Source: Lichenostomus cassidix
Taxonomy: Eukaryota; Chordata; Aves; Passeriformes; Meliphagidae
NCBI GenBank assembly: GCA_008360975.2
Contig: CM039184.1
Coordinates: forward strand, 33,591,797-33,655,796
DNA: 64,000 nt
Reading direction: 5' to 3'
The notes under the pieces are model-generated. The model was not told the origin of the DNA and did not search any database. It worked only from the letters and a program-made list of their open reading frames with translations. The position numbers and the translations under genes were made by a program. This document shows positions 12,332-26,345 of this stretch, one piece after another (position 1 is the stretch's first letter; each line of letters opens with the position of its first letter).

Positions 12332-15300
12332 GAAATGGGAGACTTTCAAAAACTCTGGCCTCCCTGCTTACAGGTTCCCTCAAAAAAGAGCATGGGGTCA
12401 ACGCTATCCTAAAACCACTCATGGCGGTTAATTCATGTGCTAAATTCAGTCCAGAGTCTTAATATTGAAGTTGTCATGCCTCTATTCCTTTACCTCTAGT
12501 CACGTGGATTAAAAAGTCAACCTATCAGATGCAGTCTGAGAATTACCCAATTTCTTCAATAATATTTAAAATTTCAAACATGATACTGCAGGCAGCATAA
12601 ACCTCAGTGTAGCTCTGAAATTTGGCCTTCTGATTGAGTTTAAAGAAATTCAGCAGGATGTCCTCGCTGATTTGAAGCAGACTAAGATGTCCTGTGACAA
12701 TCTATGAAATTGATGACTATGAACTTTATTCTCCAGAGACTGGAAATCTTCCTTAATAATACCCAGGATACTAAAAGATGCAAATGTAATTGTTTTCAAT
12801 AGGCTTATCAGAAGAGATTTGCATTAACTCACACTTTTCCTTGTTACTGTAAACTGTGAAAGCAGGCTCTGTGAGCACTCAGGGGTTTTCATATGTCATT
12901 TCCCTGAATGAACTCTGTTCTGTCTAGAAGTGCCAACCTGCAGCCCTGGACCTTCTGCATTCTTCTTGCAGGCTTCTTTTACATACAAAATTAGTTACAT
13001 TAGAGGATGAACATTTTGGAAAAACTGCAGAACACATCTGGCCTTGAAATGCTGAATATGTTTTGCTTATACAGTTTAAAGCCTCATTTTTAAATTAACT
13101 TAGTTCAACCAACATTTTCAGTAAAGCAAGTGCCACAGCACCTTATTTCTTATAGATGCTCAGGGAGCACACTTCATTGGAAGGATCAAAGTGTATTGCT
13201 AAGCATTATACCTCCTGAAACAAATCCCTTTTGGGTAGTACAAGTGTCAAATTATAGCAACACACAAAAAAAAAGTTTAGGTTTGCACATTTGTTTGTGT
13301 ACATGCATGGAGACATGAAAAAAGACCGAATCAGTTTAGAGGAAAGTGTTATGCTACATTCAAGTGTCAATTTATGATTTTTCAAGGCTAAAGATTTCGT
13401 GCGTATAATTTTCAAATAATCTTTAAGGACTTGAAAATTTTGCACAGCCTTGGTTGTATTTTAAGTACTCTACATATTAAAACTACAGTTAACTCTAACA
13501 AGAGACAGAAAAACAAAACATTCATTTAATGTTCAATCTGAATGTTTATCAAATTTTCTCAACAACAAAGCTCTGAGGCTGAGTGAGCTGTTACAGTCAC
13601 TTTAAGGTGATGCAAGTTCACTAATCTATTCAGATGACAATGGAAGCTGATGCAGGCACCTTGGGCTGGAAAAGATGAGGCATTGTTGCCAAAATGCTGT
13701 TCTGGAATCAACACATTACAACAAGGACGTGAAGGCAAAACAATTTTTTAAGAAGTTTTGATTTCCCCACCATTACAAAATAGGATAATTAGTCTTTTTT
13801 GACTGTCTAATAGAGCTTATGCCATTTGGCTTGCTACGTTAAATGGCAATGAGCAATCTCTATAGAGATTTATTCTTCCCAAAGTCTCCAAAATACACTC
13901 AAAGCTTGACAGATAAGATGATGATGATAATAAACCATTTATCAAATTGAAATGCAGTCACCTCTGGGGTGAGCTGTGATATTAATATTTTCCCCTGTGA
14001 ATGCTATTGCACCCCTTAGAGATTAGCATTATCTGATTGGACTGCAGCTACAAAATTGCTTCAAGATCCTTTTCAACAGCTGGGAGAATTTCTTCTGATT
14101 TATGAGGGCTAAAAACAAAGGTATTCAAGCTGCTCTAAATCTGAGTGTCTGCATTGGAGATAATACAGATTTTCAGCACAGCAAGATACTATACCAGGAA
14201 TGTAACTTTGTGTCTGGAAGACCAGGTCCTATCACTCAATTACAATGCCAACACTGAGAAAGTTGCTGACCAATCTCATCATATCTCATAAAAGCTTTTT
14301 TAACCTTGAGAGAGGAATTTCTAAATTTAATTATCTCCTCTTCAAAAATGAGACAATGAACTCTTGCCTTACCAACGCTACCCACGTTTTCCATGGCTGT
14401 TATTTTTTTTTTAATAAAGTCATGCCCATTGCATGTAATCATTTTACCTTCTTGTGATGTTCAAAGAAGTTCTGTAGAAAATTGGAGGGAAAAAATGCTC
14501 AATTTCTTAATATTAAAAAAAAAATAATTCTATTCTATTTCTTCTAGGAGTATACAGCATAAAGCATTACTTCAAGCATATTAATTAACTAAAAGAAATG
14601 TATCTCACCTCATACAAGGCCTAATAGCCAAAGGGACTTTACATATATAAAAGAGTAGAGTAAATCTTGATAATAGTTCCTTTTCCTTCACAAAAATATA
14701 GGTTTTCTTTTTGAAGCATTGATATTAGTGATATGTCATCCTCTCCTTATTTACTCTATTTATTAAGAAATTGGAATGTTGATACCACAAGTAGTACTGT
14801 TAAAAAAATATATAATTGTAAGAACAAAAATAGTTAATTCTTGAAAATCCAAATTAACTGCTCCCTTTTCAACCAAGAAAACTAGTATAAGTCACTGTTT
14901 CCTCTAAATAACATTTCAGCAGGAATATTAATATTTCTATTGACATTTCTTTAGTTTAGAAAAAGCAATTTTTAAAGATCCAGTGATATTTAAGTCTAGA
15001 GTTTTCTGTGATAGAAGACCTCAATGCAGTGGAACACTTCAGCTAGCAACATTTGACTGAAACATTTGTGCACTTTGCTCATTGTAACTCATGACCACTC
15101 ACCCCTACATTGACACTCAAACATGAGAGAACAAATTATGTCAAGGAGAACGTCACCGCTTTCTCCCAGTAGACATCACTTGTCACATCCCAAGAGTTCC
15201 ATTAATAAGTCAAGTTTTAAAATAATTCAACTACAAGATTGAGAATTAGACAGACTTTTTTTATCACCTTACTACTTTCAGATAGTCTGTTGAAAAGCAA

Positions 15301-18224
15301 AATTGCTAGCAAAAGTGCAATGGAATCATTTAACAGATGTGCCTCCCAGTCACAGCCAGGGTTAGTGTTAAGTGCTGTCCAGAACAGCTAAAATGCTGCA
15401 CTCCTTCCCATAAAGGGCACAAACCTTCACTTCCTTTTCCTCCACTAATAAAATCTTGATGAGTTACTTATAACAACATGCAATTAATTATTCTCTTGTT
15501 AAGCACAAAACACTAACATTTTGCCTATTTTAATGCTGTCTGTATATTGAAATTTTCCACAAACTAATAAGTCAATACCAGCAAGAAACACTGTGCATAC
15601 TGACAAGTCCTTGCATATCAAATAAGAAGTGAAATAAAAAACTCATCTCTCTCCTCAGATGTGCTATTCATTGCTTGAAACTACATAATTGCCAAGTTAA
15701 AGTCCAGATTTTATCTGGGTCAGATTCACTTGATCTAAAAATAAAACTTTGTTCCCTGAAAGCATTCCAACTAGCGCAGGCACTCCCTTAAGCCCATAAA
15801 ATAAAAATAATTTCAGCATCAGAGATACTAAAATATGAACATAGAAATGGAACACTGAAAGGATTTGGGTTGTTTGGGTTTGGATTATAAATTCTACAAA
15901 TGTAATTTCAACTGCTTACTTTACAGCAATATTACTGTAGAGGATATCTCTCCTTAGAAACAGAGTCAACTTTCATTCAGCTTTAGTGGGAACATGAATG
16001 CTGTAATTTCTTACTACTTTGCAGCTTTGAAGGATGACAGAAATGAAATACACAGGCAATTATTTTAGTTTCTACTGGAATAGCGGTTTTCTTTTATGTA
16101 CATTTTAAAAAATTCCAGTCTGATATATCTAGAAATTTCTTTTCAACTCTTTTTATACTGCCAATGCTAACCACACGCTTCTTGGTGATTGCTTTTTTTT
16201 AGTGCATTTCTTGTGTTTTACCTACTCTGCTGAAAAGGTACCTACAAAAGTCTCAGTTTGCTTCTCCTCCATGTAAACTCCACATGACTCATTTTGTTCC
16301 ACTCTCTTCTTGTCTATTTCAACATTAGGAGTCATTCAACAGCAAGAGGAACGGCTTTTTGGTGGTGAGAGCACACACCTCAGACATTTTGAGCATGGAT
16401 GCCCTTCCTCTCCATCAGCACCTTCGCTGCCCTGGGGTGAATTCCCTCCTACATCTCCATTTGTGAAAGGGTAAAACAGATGAGCAATGCTGCCAGGGAG
16501 GCTGTAAAATGTGGATTTAGTAATGGGAAAGTGCTCAGCCAATTAAAACCAGCCAGTCAGAAGTCAGCTGTAGCATAATACTCTGCCCAAGGACTGTATG
16601 TCACTCTTCTCCCAGAAGTGTTGCCTGCAAAGGTCCAGGCATCTACCACACTCTCTCACAGTATTTTTCAACTTTTATAATTTTCACAGGTGATAGGTGA
16701 TAAAATGCCAGTTGTGAAGGAAGGCAGACTCAAAACAAGCTTTATTTCAGGAAATAAACATCAAGGGTTTCCAACCTTTTTATGTTTAAACACTACCTGA
16801 ACCAACAGCATTTGATCAAAGTATAGTTGAATTTCTGCTGATGGGAACAAAAAGAAAATAAAATTACACAGTCCACTCATACTGTTGCCCATCATATAAA
16901 TATGATATGTGCTGTGTTCATATAAATAACCATGACTGTCAAATATTTTTCTGCTTTAGGCTTCTTCTGGCAAGCCACAACAATAATAGCTGCTCAAACC
17001 AGAAGGGAAAAAAGGCACATCTACACATATCATTATTACAGTGGTCTGTTTCACTGTAATCTAGGATTACAGGATTGAACATGAAACAGTTTAAAGCATT
17101 AATTCAAAACAAAAATAAAACCACCTTGTTAAAAAAAAAAATTTAAAAATTCTTTCCTCCTTATTTTGGAAGCCTTTTGGAAGTTGCTTTGCATTGCAAC
17201 TGAATGGACCCTTGGTTTGAGAGGATCATTTCCATTCTATGTAATCTCTTTTGGATGTAATGAGGAAGGAAGTATATATAGGTTCTTTACCATATCAGAC
17301 AAGAAAAGTCAGCTCCAAAACTCAACAAAATCTTTTCCAGAGTTAGTTCCTGTTTCTCTGGGTATGATGCAACTTTTTCCCTATTGGTAAAGGAGCTGCA
17401 CTTGATGTGATAAAAAAAAGCATCCTTGATAAAGGTCATTCTCTGTATATCATCTGTAATTTCCTTTCTAAATTTCCCCAGTGTTTTAATCTTATCACAC
17501 CAGGTAGGAAGTAATTCAGTGACTCATACTGCAGACACCCCAAGAAGGAAGATAAACACTCAAAGATCTACTAAGTCAATACCTCTTACATCAAAAAATA
17601 ACCAATTCTCCTGTTTCATTTCCACACATTTTTTTGCTTTCCATAATTTGCTTCTCAGGTTATTCATTATAAGCTTTACTTGATGTTCTTTTGATTTCTT
17701 ACCACAGTTTGTTCTTTAGCTTCTCATTAGCTGCTTTTTAAGACACAGGCAACAACCACTAAAAACCATCACCATCCCAACTGCCTTCCTCTCTTCTTGC
17801 TAGAGTTATTTCCATTTTAATTGCATCTTTACAAAGTGATAAGTACTAGCTGCAGTTTAGATGTGTTTGTACATTACTTCAAGGTGGGGAGGAGAGGAAT
17901 AAAAATGTCTGCCCAGTCACCAAGGATCTGCTGGATCAATCTAGCAGAAACACATACCTCTTCCTAAAGGAACTTAACTGAACCAATCATCATCTATGCA
18001 TATGCTGAACACAAAAAAAGTAAAAAGATTAAACCAGTTAAGCATAAAGTCTAGAGGTTGTTTTTCTCAACAAAGATGCTCACACTGTTGGTTTTAGTGT
18101 CAAAACTGATCAGAGAAAAAGGCCAAGCAGGAGCAAGAAAGAACAAATTTCCTTGCCCTGAACTAAGATGATTACAGAGATGCCAGTGCTCACCCTTTGC
18201 TTTAGCTAGTTGGTAGCCTCTCTA
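12332..18224. other. Gene-free stretch with a possible regulatory block
   Basis: No frame exceeds 85 codons. The interval 13540-14160 looks less random than its surroundings and is listed separately. A-rich runs lie near 14511-14524 and 17130-17140. A moderately GC-richer patch at 16340-16560 contains a 68-codon minus-strand frame with no recognisable domain. Confidence 0.55.
13540..14160. promoter_or_regulatory. Candidate conserved non-coding element
   Basis: This 620-bp block is dense in TAAT-type and gattagcattatctgattg-like motifs of the sort found in developmental enhancers, is free of repeats and lacks coding potential. It contains two inverted repeats: TGCCATTT/AAATGGCA (13820-13827 and 13841-13848) and a perfect 16-bp palindrome AATCTCTATAGAGATT (13855-13870). 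The enhancer reading is an inference from composition only; conservation cannot be measured here. Confidence 0.25.
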
Positions 18225-18752
18225 CTCCACTCTCATGTGACTCCACCTGGAGTGCTGCAGCCAGTTCTGGGGTCCTTAGCACAGGAACAACATCAGCCTG
18301 TTGGAGAGTCCAGAGGAGGACACCAAGCTGATTTAGAGGGATGGAGCACCTCTCCTATGGGGATACGCAGAGAGAATTGGGATTGTTCAGCCCAGAGAAG
18401 AGAAGGCTTCATGGTGATCTAATTGTGGCAGTCCAGTGCCTAAAGAGCCCCTAGAAAGAAGGCTGGAGAGGGGCTTTTCACAAGGGCATATAGTGATAGG
18501 ACAAGGGGGAATGGCTTCAAAGTGAAAGAGGGCAGGTTTAGATCAGCTATTAGGAAGAAATTCTTTACTTTGTGGGTGGTGAGGAACTGGAACAGGTTGC
18601 CCAGAGCAGATGCCCAATCCCTGGAAGTGTTGAAGACCAATTTGGATGGGACTCTGATCAACCTGGTTTAGTGGAAGGTGTCCCTGTCCATGCCAGGGGA
18701 GTTGGAACTAGATGACCTTCGAGGTCCCTTTCAACATAAAGCCATTCTGCGC
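18225..18752 (+). mobile_element. CR1 LINE 3' end, plus strand
   Basis: The order of blocks is that of a CR1 3' end: ccacctggagtgctgcagcc, ttctggggtccttagcacag, gggatggagcacctctccta, ttgttcagcccagagaagag, aggaagaaattctttacttt, ctggaacaggttgcccagag and finally ggaactagatgaccttcgag. The terminal catt-ctgcg is a decayed CR1 tail. The copy is 5'-truncated and non-coding, and the short frames across it (18210-18422 + and 18440-18661 -) are by-products. Confidence 0.92.
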
Positions 18753-21700
18753 ATAGGCATTGCCTTCCTCATTGCTCCTCCTGTGATAGTGTCCAGTCTG
18801 AAAAGCTGGGAATAGAATCTCCAATACCCATTGCGTCATTTATTTAACAAGGTATTGTGTTGTCTTACATGAGTTAAGAAATTGGCAGTGGTAGGGGATT
18901 TAAAGAGGTGTTGGAGGTATGGATAAAAAGGGTTTGGTTTTTTCCCCTTTTTTCCCCCTCCCCTACTATTTGGACAAAGTATAATTTAGGTTTCATTTGT
19001 CACATTTGCTCCAACCTACTTCCACACTAGCTGTACTATGCCAGTGCTTTCGTTTTGGGGCAGTTGAGATCGAACTATATCGTGAAGGTATTTTACTGTC
19101 TCTTCTGCAAAGCTTTTCCTATTAAATTTCTATAAAATTTCCTATCTTCCCACTATTTTCCTACTGTGGCAGCACCAAAAGGCAATGTCTTATTATGCCA
19201 ACACCTTGGAGAAGAAATGGAGAGACAGTCCTGTTTTCTAGATAGACAAGAGCACAAAGAACAGTATGGACTCTGCTTTAAAAAAAGCCTGGTTGTATCC
19301 AGCAATTGATACAAGATGTTAATCCAGGGACATTTTTAGATAGGGTAGGAGTTACCTGAAAGAGGGCAAGGCAAGAAATGACAAAGGAGAGGATAAGCAG
19401 TTCATTTGGTACAAAGAGAGTGGATCAGCAGATTGTTAAGAATGGAAACTGTAGAAAGAAAGCTTGAGCTACTTTGCCTTGGCTCATAAGCAAGAGGAGA
19501 TCAGAATGGAAAAAAACAGTTTTGTGAGAATCTTTTGTTGTCATAGGCAATTTCCCAAAGCTTTGTTGAAGGTACAGTAATAAGTAACAGCTCTAGTTGG
19601 ATATGATGTCTCCCTCGTCATTTTACATTGAAACTAGGGAGAATGAAGCGGGAAAAATCAGATGCTTCTTTGGCTTTGCATCTGATATTTGCCTTTGTCA
19701 GAGTGAAAGTATCAGCATAGCTGAATCCCTGGGTTTTACTTTCCTATCTCATGCAAAAAGTAGCTCAGAACACATATCTCCCCAGTATCTCAATTTTCTT
19801 GTATTTCTTTCTTTCCTTCTTTTTTTTTCTCCCCCTCCCCCTTATTAAAGTAAGAAATGGAAAATGCAGGGGGCTGTGCTGTATTTGAGATTCCTCAAAA
19901 TCTAAATTTGGCAAGAGAGCTTGTTTGGAAAAATAAGATGGAAGATTTACACCAGACAAGAGAATATGAAAACTTCTAGTAGAAAACTAATATGACATGC
20001 AATGAATTAAATAGGCTAAAAAGTAGTTTGTCATTGTCTGCCAATGAAGTTATGCTTATTTCCTCCCACCACTATGTCTTCAAAGGATGAAATTAAACCA
20101 CCATGGAATATTCTGCTTTTAATATCTTTCTTTCTGTCACTGAGCTTTAAAATCTCGCTCAGAAATTAAAGAAAAATATTGTTTTCCTTACAGAAAGAAA
20201 GATTTTTTTTCAATAACTTTTAAAAATATTTTTGAAATCAAAGCTTGCATCCTAGAGCTAATATTTACCATGTGCTAGATAAATAAGATCATACTAAGTT
20301 AAAGAAATTTCCATGTTCTTTGAGACATTCTAGTGATACATGTCAGGAAGACAAAAACATCTAACTGAATTCTTTACATTAAACTGGAAGTTTGCATTTA
20401 ACATATGGCTCATGTAGAGAAAAGAATATTATTGTTTCCGACTACATCCGAGGAAAAAAAATAAACAACAACAAAACAAACATTTTTAAAGATAAAAAAA
20501 GTTTTTCTCAAAGTAATCTCCTGTATGTGTCCCTATAGAATTTATTCACAATATCCTTTCAGACATTCACATACTAATGTACATATTTGGTAAATTACAG
20601 AAGTAGTCCAACAATGTCCAGCATGCTGGAGACAGGGTGCCAGCTCTAGCAAATTCCTAGTTTGAACCAGAATGACAAGGATTTTTCCACTTCAAAATTA
20701 CATTCTTCCTTCATGACTTTTCTTGTTACAAGTTCTAAGCTAAATTTTCCTTAATATTTTGGTGACAAGTGTTTTCCAAGTGCTCTGAAAAAACTAATGA
20801 AGCAAAATAGTTTTTATTTGATTTAGAAAACTTTTTCATACTACTTTCAATTTGTAGAAGGAATATACAAATCTTAAATACCATCTTTAAAATTTTGCAT
20901 TTCTAGTGAAAGAGATCATACTAATAACAAAATTAGTTCAATAATTGCAACAACATTTTTTCTTTTAAAAAACCCACCCCAAACAAAAAACCCAAGCAGT
21001 TGCTCATTTTTCCCTTAAATTCATCTATCCAATTTGAACACGTATATATTTCCTACCTGCAAGATTTGTTAACATTTTTAAAATGTATCAACACTTCAGA
21101 ATGAAAACAACCCTATAATACTGTTATAATCATGGAAGATGTCAACTACAAATCTCCACTTAAAATATCTTTTGAAGCAACATCAGAGTTCATTAACAGG
21201 CAACTTATCAAGATTGTTTGTAAGTATTTGTAAGTAACAGAATAGTTCTGAAGCCTGCAATTATGTTTTAATACGTTTAGAAAACTTAAGTATAATAACC
21301 ATTTAGGAAGCAGAATTTCCATTCTTCATTTCCTGGATCAACTGTTTCATGATACAAGAGTTTCCTAGTCTTCACTATAATGAAAGACACAAGGTATGTT
21401 TAAATCATACATTACAGAAGCATAATTTCTCTTTCTTAGAACAACTGCAGAGGACTTACTCACTCAAGTAGAAACTCTGATTTATTTTTTAATCTAGACT
21501 TTGGATTGCATATGTTCTACCTTTCTTGACCAGAAAACACTATAGCTGGGTCTCTCAGAAAAATGCTGCTCAGGCTTGAAAGTCATGACCTACTCATTTG
21601 CTCTTGAATACTTCAGGAAGTTCAGGAAGAATGAACATCCTTCACACTTGTGGGTTTTCTTAGGGACCACATAACAGTTAAAGCAAGCAATGTGAAGACT

Positions 21701-24700
21701 TTTTTTTTTTCCATAAATAGTCATCTTGCTTTGGTTGCAGAGATTAATGAAAAATAACTTATAAACCAAAAAGCTACCTGGGAAGTCCTGACAATGTTTC
21801 ATCATCATGCACATTTCTTTAGGTTGCTACACACACACAAAGTCGTTGATGACTTTTTACTCTTTTCTATGCCTTCTAAAATGATTGATTAAAAAATCCT
21901 CACTTATGCAGTCTGAGTCTTGGCACCAAGGCAGAAAGAAAATATTATTTACAAAGGGAGCAGACACATTGCCTTTCTGTTCAATTCACTGATATTATTG
22001 ACATTACATCACAGTATCATGTGTGGTAAATGGTTTTATGAAACTGTAAAATTACTATAAAACTATCAAAGCTAGCATTTATGTTCTTTTCCTGACCTGC
22101 TAATTGAGTGTTATTCAAGCCTCTAAAAAAACAAGTGCTGCGTCATGAGGCATCAGCTGCTAAGCATTATGCTGTAGATAAAGTTTCTATTTCCTGCATT
22201 TTAACCAATGCAATCTACCATTCAGTTGTCCAACTAAAACAGTCTCTAAGCAGAGGAGGGTTGACTGTGAACCACACCTCCCAAGCACTGATCCTTCAGG
22301 AACCATTGCCAGCCTAAAACATGAATGAAAATTGATGGAGCAGCACTGAATGAGGTCTGATCTGATTCCACAGGTATTTTCTAAAACTCTAAAAGCTAAC
22401 ATCTGAAGAACAGCACATAAAAGAGTCAAGTAATAAAATCCCATTAGATAAGTTATACTCCAGAAAATCCCTACACAGCTTTTATCTTTTATCCTCAGCG
22501 ATATAGAATCATCGCACTGAATCACATTCACATACCCCTTCAGCTTTGAAAAAAAGACCAGACTACAGCTTTTGTACCTAGGTAGGTTTATTGAAAGATT
22601 AATGTGAGATCTCTGCAACCAACACCTTCATTGCACTGATTTCTCTAATGGTGAAGAACAAGTTTTAAGGTCAGATGATCAGTCTGCCCTCAGGGAAACC
22701 AGATTCACAGTTCCTTTCTTCTGTGCTCTTCCTAGATGCCATGCAGACCAGTCTCACAGAGAAAGGTGTTTCTACACCTGGCAATAAGCACATGCTCTTG
22801 TGTTGTCTGAGCACAGACTCAATCACATCTGAAGAGCTGTTGGGAGTCCACTAGTGCCCATCATAAATCAAAATCAGAAGAAATGTCTGAACTCTTCTGA
22901 AATCCAGTTGACCAGAAAACACTTAAGCCCACTGTTTGGATCCATTTACTGTCAACCATTAACTGTTCTCTGGTACTGGGCCAGTTTACATTTACAACTT
23001 GTTTAGGATCACTAACTTAGCATTTCTTTGGGTTCATACTTCCTTGACATAAATAGGCCATGACTGTGCTATCCATCACCTCCCATGTTTGTGTCTAGAG
23101 GTGACTGAAGAAAAGACACACATCATAGATGTATCCCACAGGTCTCTTTAGGAAGGAGCTCTCACTCTGCCAATTGCAAGGCTCTCTATCTCACACTGTC
23201 CTTGAGACTAGAACAGAGGCTGAAATAGTTCCCAGCATGTTTGTACTGCAATGCTATCTGCTCCCAGATTTTGCTCTTTTTACTTCTGTTCAACTTCATC
23301 CGTTGACTTCACCTCCTTGCTCAGCACATTGAAATTTAATTAAGATCAGTAGTAAATAATATAGCATCTTGCAGTTATTTTACAGAAGACAAGTTGAAAA
23401 AGTTTGAGAAAAATCAATAGAAATTAAAAAGCAGCTTGTTTCTTGCTTCAGTTGTCTTGTTTTGACAGGACCTCTAGCATTTACAGGTTTAATTTCTCTT
23501 TCAAGCTAGAAGCATAAAGCAAAATGCCAAAGAAAAATATTTTGTCCAGACTCAGCTAGTAATTTTGAGGTAATTACAGTGCTGAATTTTCAGCCTGAAG
23601 TTTTCCAGGTAATTAGATGTTTAGGTTAGCTGCCTTTCTTTAGCAAGTATTTCAATTCCAACTCATCTCTGTTAAAATAAACCCCCAAAGCACATAGGGG
23701 ACAATATTCCCTGTGCCAGAGCAAACAAATTTTTGTCATATGGCTTAGTACTCCTATAGCTTTCCTAGAAAATTAGGTAAATAAACTAAACTAGTTATTC
23801 TGAGTTAGAGAAGAGCTCCCTATGATAAAGCATGGCATTACAATATTTGAGGTCAGAGAAATCAGTTATTCTATTTGCTTATTTTTCGATGTATCATCAG
23901 CACCAGAGAGGCAGTCACAGCTCATCTTACCAGGTGCTTCTACATTAACAAGTGGCCTACAATGGCAAAGGTTAATTTTGTTCTGATGTGCCACAGCCCC
24001 AGGTTCCACCACATCACTATTAATCAGCAGCCAGGTCTGCATCACCTTCTAGCCTTAGAACTTAGAATAGATACAAGTGCCCAGAAAGAGCAGCCACTGG
24101 ACAACCTGGCACCCCTTCCACACAGAGTGCACTGAATGGGATCCCAATGCCTCATTTCAGATGTGGTTTCAAATGTAACACCGCACTGATGCATTTGAGT
24201 GCACACTGCATGAATCCAGGTAAAAAGACCAGGCCAATTTGTTCCTAAAAAAACCCTATCCAAAGCTCTGAACCCTTCAAGTATGCACTTATTGTGCTTG
24301 CTAGTAAGCCAAAGTTTAATATCACTCCACTGTGTGATCAATGACACAAGCAGGACTTTAACTCCTGGTCTCCATGCTGATACTTACATTTTCCATGCAT
24401 ATAGTAAGGATCCTAAACTGTTATGCATACAGATGTAAGTAACCTTCCAAATACTCTAACTTTAGCAATGTTTTAGTTCAGAACAACAGGAAGAATAAGT
24501 GCAGATCAGCATAGCATAGAGAAAAACATCTTCCTTTTATACGATACCATTCGTTCAGCCAAAGTCCCTCGCTCAACCAAAATTAAGTTCTTTGGCAGGT
24601 TTGAAGTTCTTGCAAATAAATGCTTTAAATAACACTGAAATAAAAATTTTCAACTACATGCATTTTGTATGTTTTTCAAAACAATGACTAAATATTTCAA

Positions 24701-26225
24701 ATATTTCAATTATTTAGGACTTAAAATGAACCAGCTAAGCGGAAAAAAACTTGCACACTGCTTCAGATCACTTAAATGTACTCCTCCACCTTTTTAAAGG
24801 GCTGTTAAAAAATTCAGCTAAACCTAAATAAGAACAATGTCAAAAAGTGTATGGCTTACATCCACCAATTATAAAGAATAGATGGAATCAAAACAGTAAT
24901 TTTAGAAATCCAATTATGTATTGTAAAACAATAGGAATATTATCAAACTTTAGTAACTGCCTTTTTAACATCTAATCTTGAATAGTGAGATGACCCAAAA
25001 AATCTTAACTATCAACTATGGTAAAATCTACACTTCAGCTACGGGTTAATTATGGAGTGCTATTTATCACTTTCACATAGCACTTAAAGCAAGGAATAGG
25101 GCTTAAAGGATTATGTTTTCCACTTTGCCAAAATACTGAAATATCAAAATATCACCACCACAACCAGTAGTGTTTAAATAAGCCAGCAGCGCAGCACTTA
25201 CCCAGTTCTAAGCATCATTTTATCAAATTAAGAGCCTAGTGCTGCACCACTGATTTAATGAATACTTTCACCTTTTACATTAATGGCACCTCTTCAACTC
25301 TCTGAAGAAACAGTAATATATTATGGATTCATAATCAAGAAATGCATTGTGACTACAAATTCTATTTCCTATATCTCTATGCACATAATTAAGATTTAAA
25401 TTCCTTGCACTGTATTTGAGCTATAAGCAACCCTCTGAGGGTTTTTAAATGAGCTTTAATGATCGGCCCACATGAGGATTTTGAATGCTAACATTATCAA
25501 TAAAAATGGTTCTATAAAATATGCCAGCTCCACAGATCTATTTTTCATAATATAATGTTATTGTTATCATTACAAAGAGCTACATCATCCTATGGGCAGA
25601 GGTAGGTGGGATAGTATCCATTATAAAAAGCAAGCATTATACTGAAAACAGAATTGCAAGGCTCATTAGTATTTCCTGCTGATATACTACTACGGCTGAA
25701 GCCCAGCAGACCTTTCCTTGTTTACTTTGTCTTAGAAACATTCACCCCAAGAGATGCATATCAAATACCACTGAACATCTAAGTAACATTTGCATAGCAC
25801 TCTAGCCTGCCTATGCTCAAGGACAGCTATTCTCTTTCCACCTACTGGCATACTGCCCGTGAGAACTGTTCCCTTCAGCAGTAACCTCCTGTACTAGCTG
25901 GGCATCAGCACCCAAAATTTCTCACTGCTGCCACTTAGGTAACAGTGCTCCACCACTCAAAAATAACACCAAAACAACACACAAACAAAATCCCAAGCTC
26001 CTTTCAACATGGCTATGACAAAACAGGAAAAAATTATTTGAAGAGTGTGAAAATAAAAAATGGATGCACAGTGGACTAAATCCACAATTATATTTCTACC
26101 AATTCAGCTCTAACCTAACCAGTGGTCCTCCTCCACTTCTCCAAAAGGCAGCAAACATGGCCCTGGGCTGCACTACCACCTGGAGGGCCCCAGGCAGGCT
26201 TGGGGAAGAGTACTAAGGGAGGGTG
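18753..26225. other. Gene-free AT-rich stretch
   Basis: Polypyrimidine tracts lie at about 18935-18965 and 19800-19850. The longest frame is 143 codons on the minus strand (22187-22618); it has no domain, repeat or signal that I recognise and is probably chance. Another block that looks enhancer-like (25030-25520) is listed separately. No repeat family was recognised. Confidence 0.5.
25030..25520. promoter_or_regulatory. Second candidate conserved non-coding block
   Basis: The block is rich in homeodomain-like cores (gggttaattatgg, gatttaatgaatac, cataattaagat) and in atcaataaaaatgg-like motifs, with no coding frame and no repeat. This is a compositional impression, weaker than that for 13540-14160. 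Confidence 0.18.
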
Positions 26226-26345
26226 AAGTTCAACCAGGGCAAATGCAAGGCCCTGCACGTGGGAAGGAAGAGACAGATGAGTCAGGCACTATCTGCTTGG
26301 GGAGCAGCTCTGTGGAGTAGTGCCTGGAGGGTGCCAAGCCTTCCA
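26226..26345 (+). mobile_element. Short CR1 LINE fragment
   Basis: The words gttcaaccagggcaaatgca and ggccctgcacgtggg match the CR1 segment just downstream of the RT catalytic region, and gagcagctctgtggagtagt follows as it would in CR1. Both ends are lost. The following 26346-26560 is GC-richer than its surroundings and may be more of the same or another repeat, but I cannot assign it. Confidence 0.6.

Noticed and set aside
22187..22618. 143-codon minus-strand frame
   Set aside because: No domain, no initiation context or splice signals, and low-information composition. A frame of this length is expected occasionally in 64 kb.
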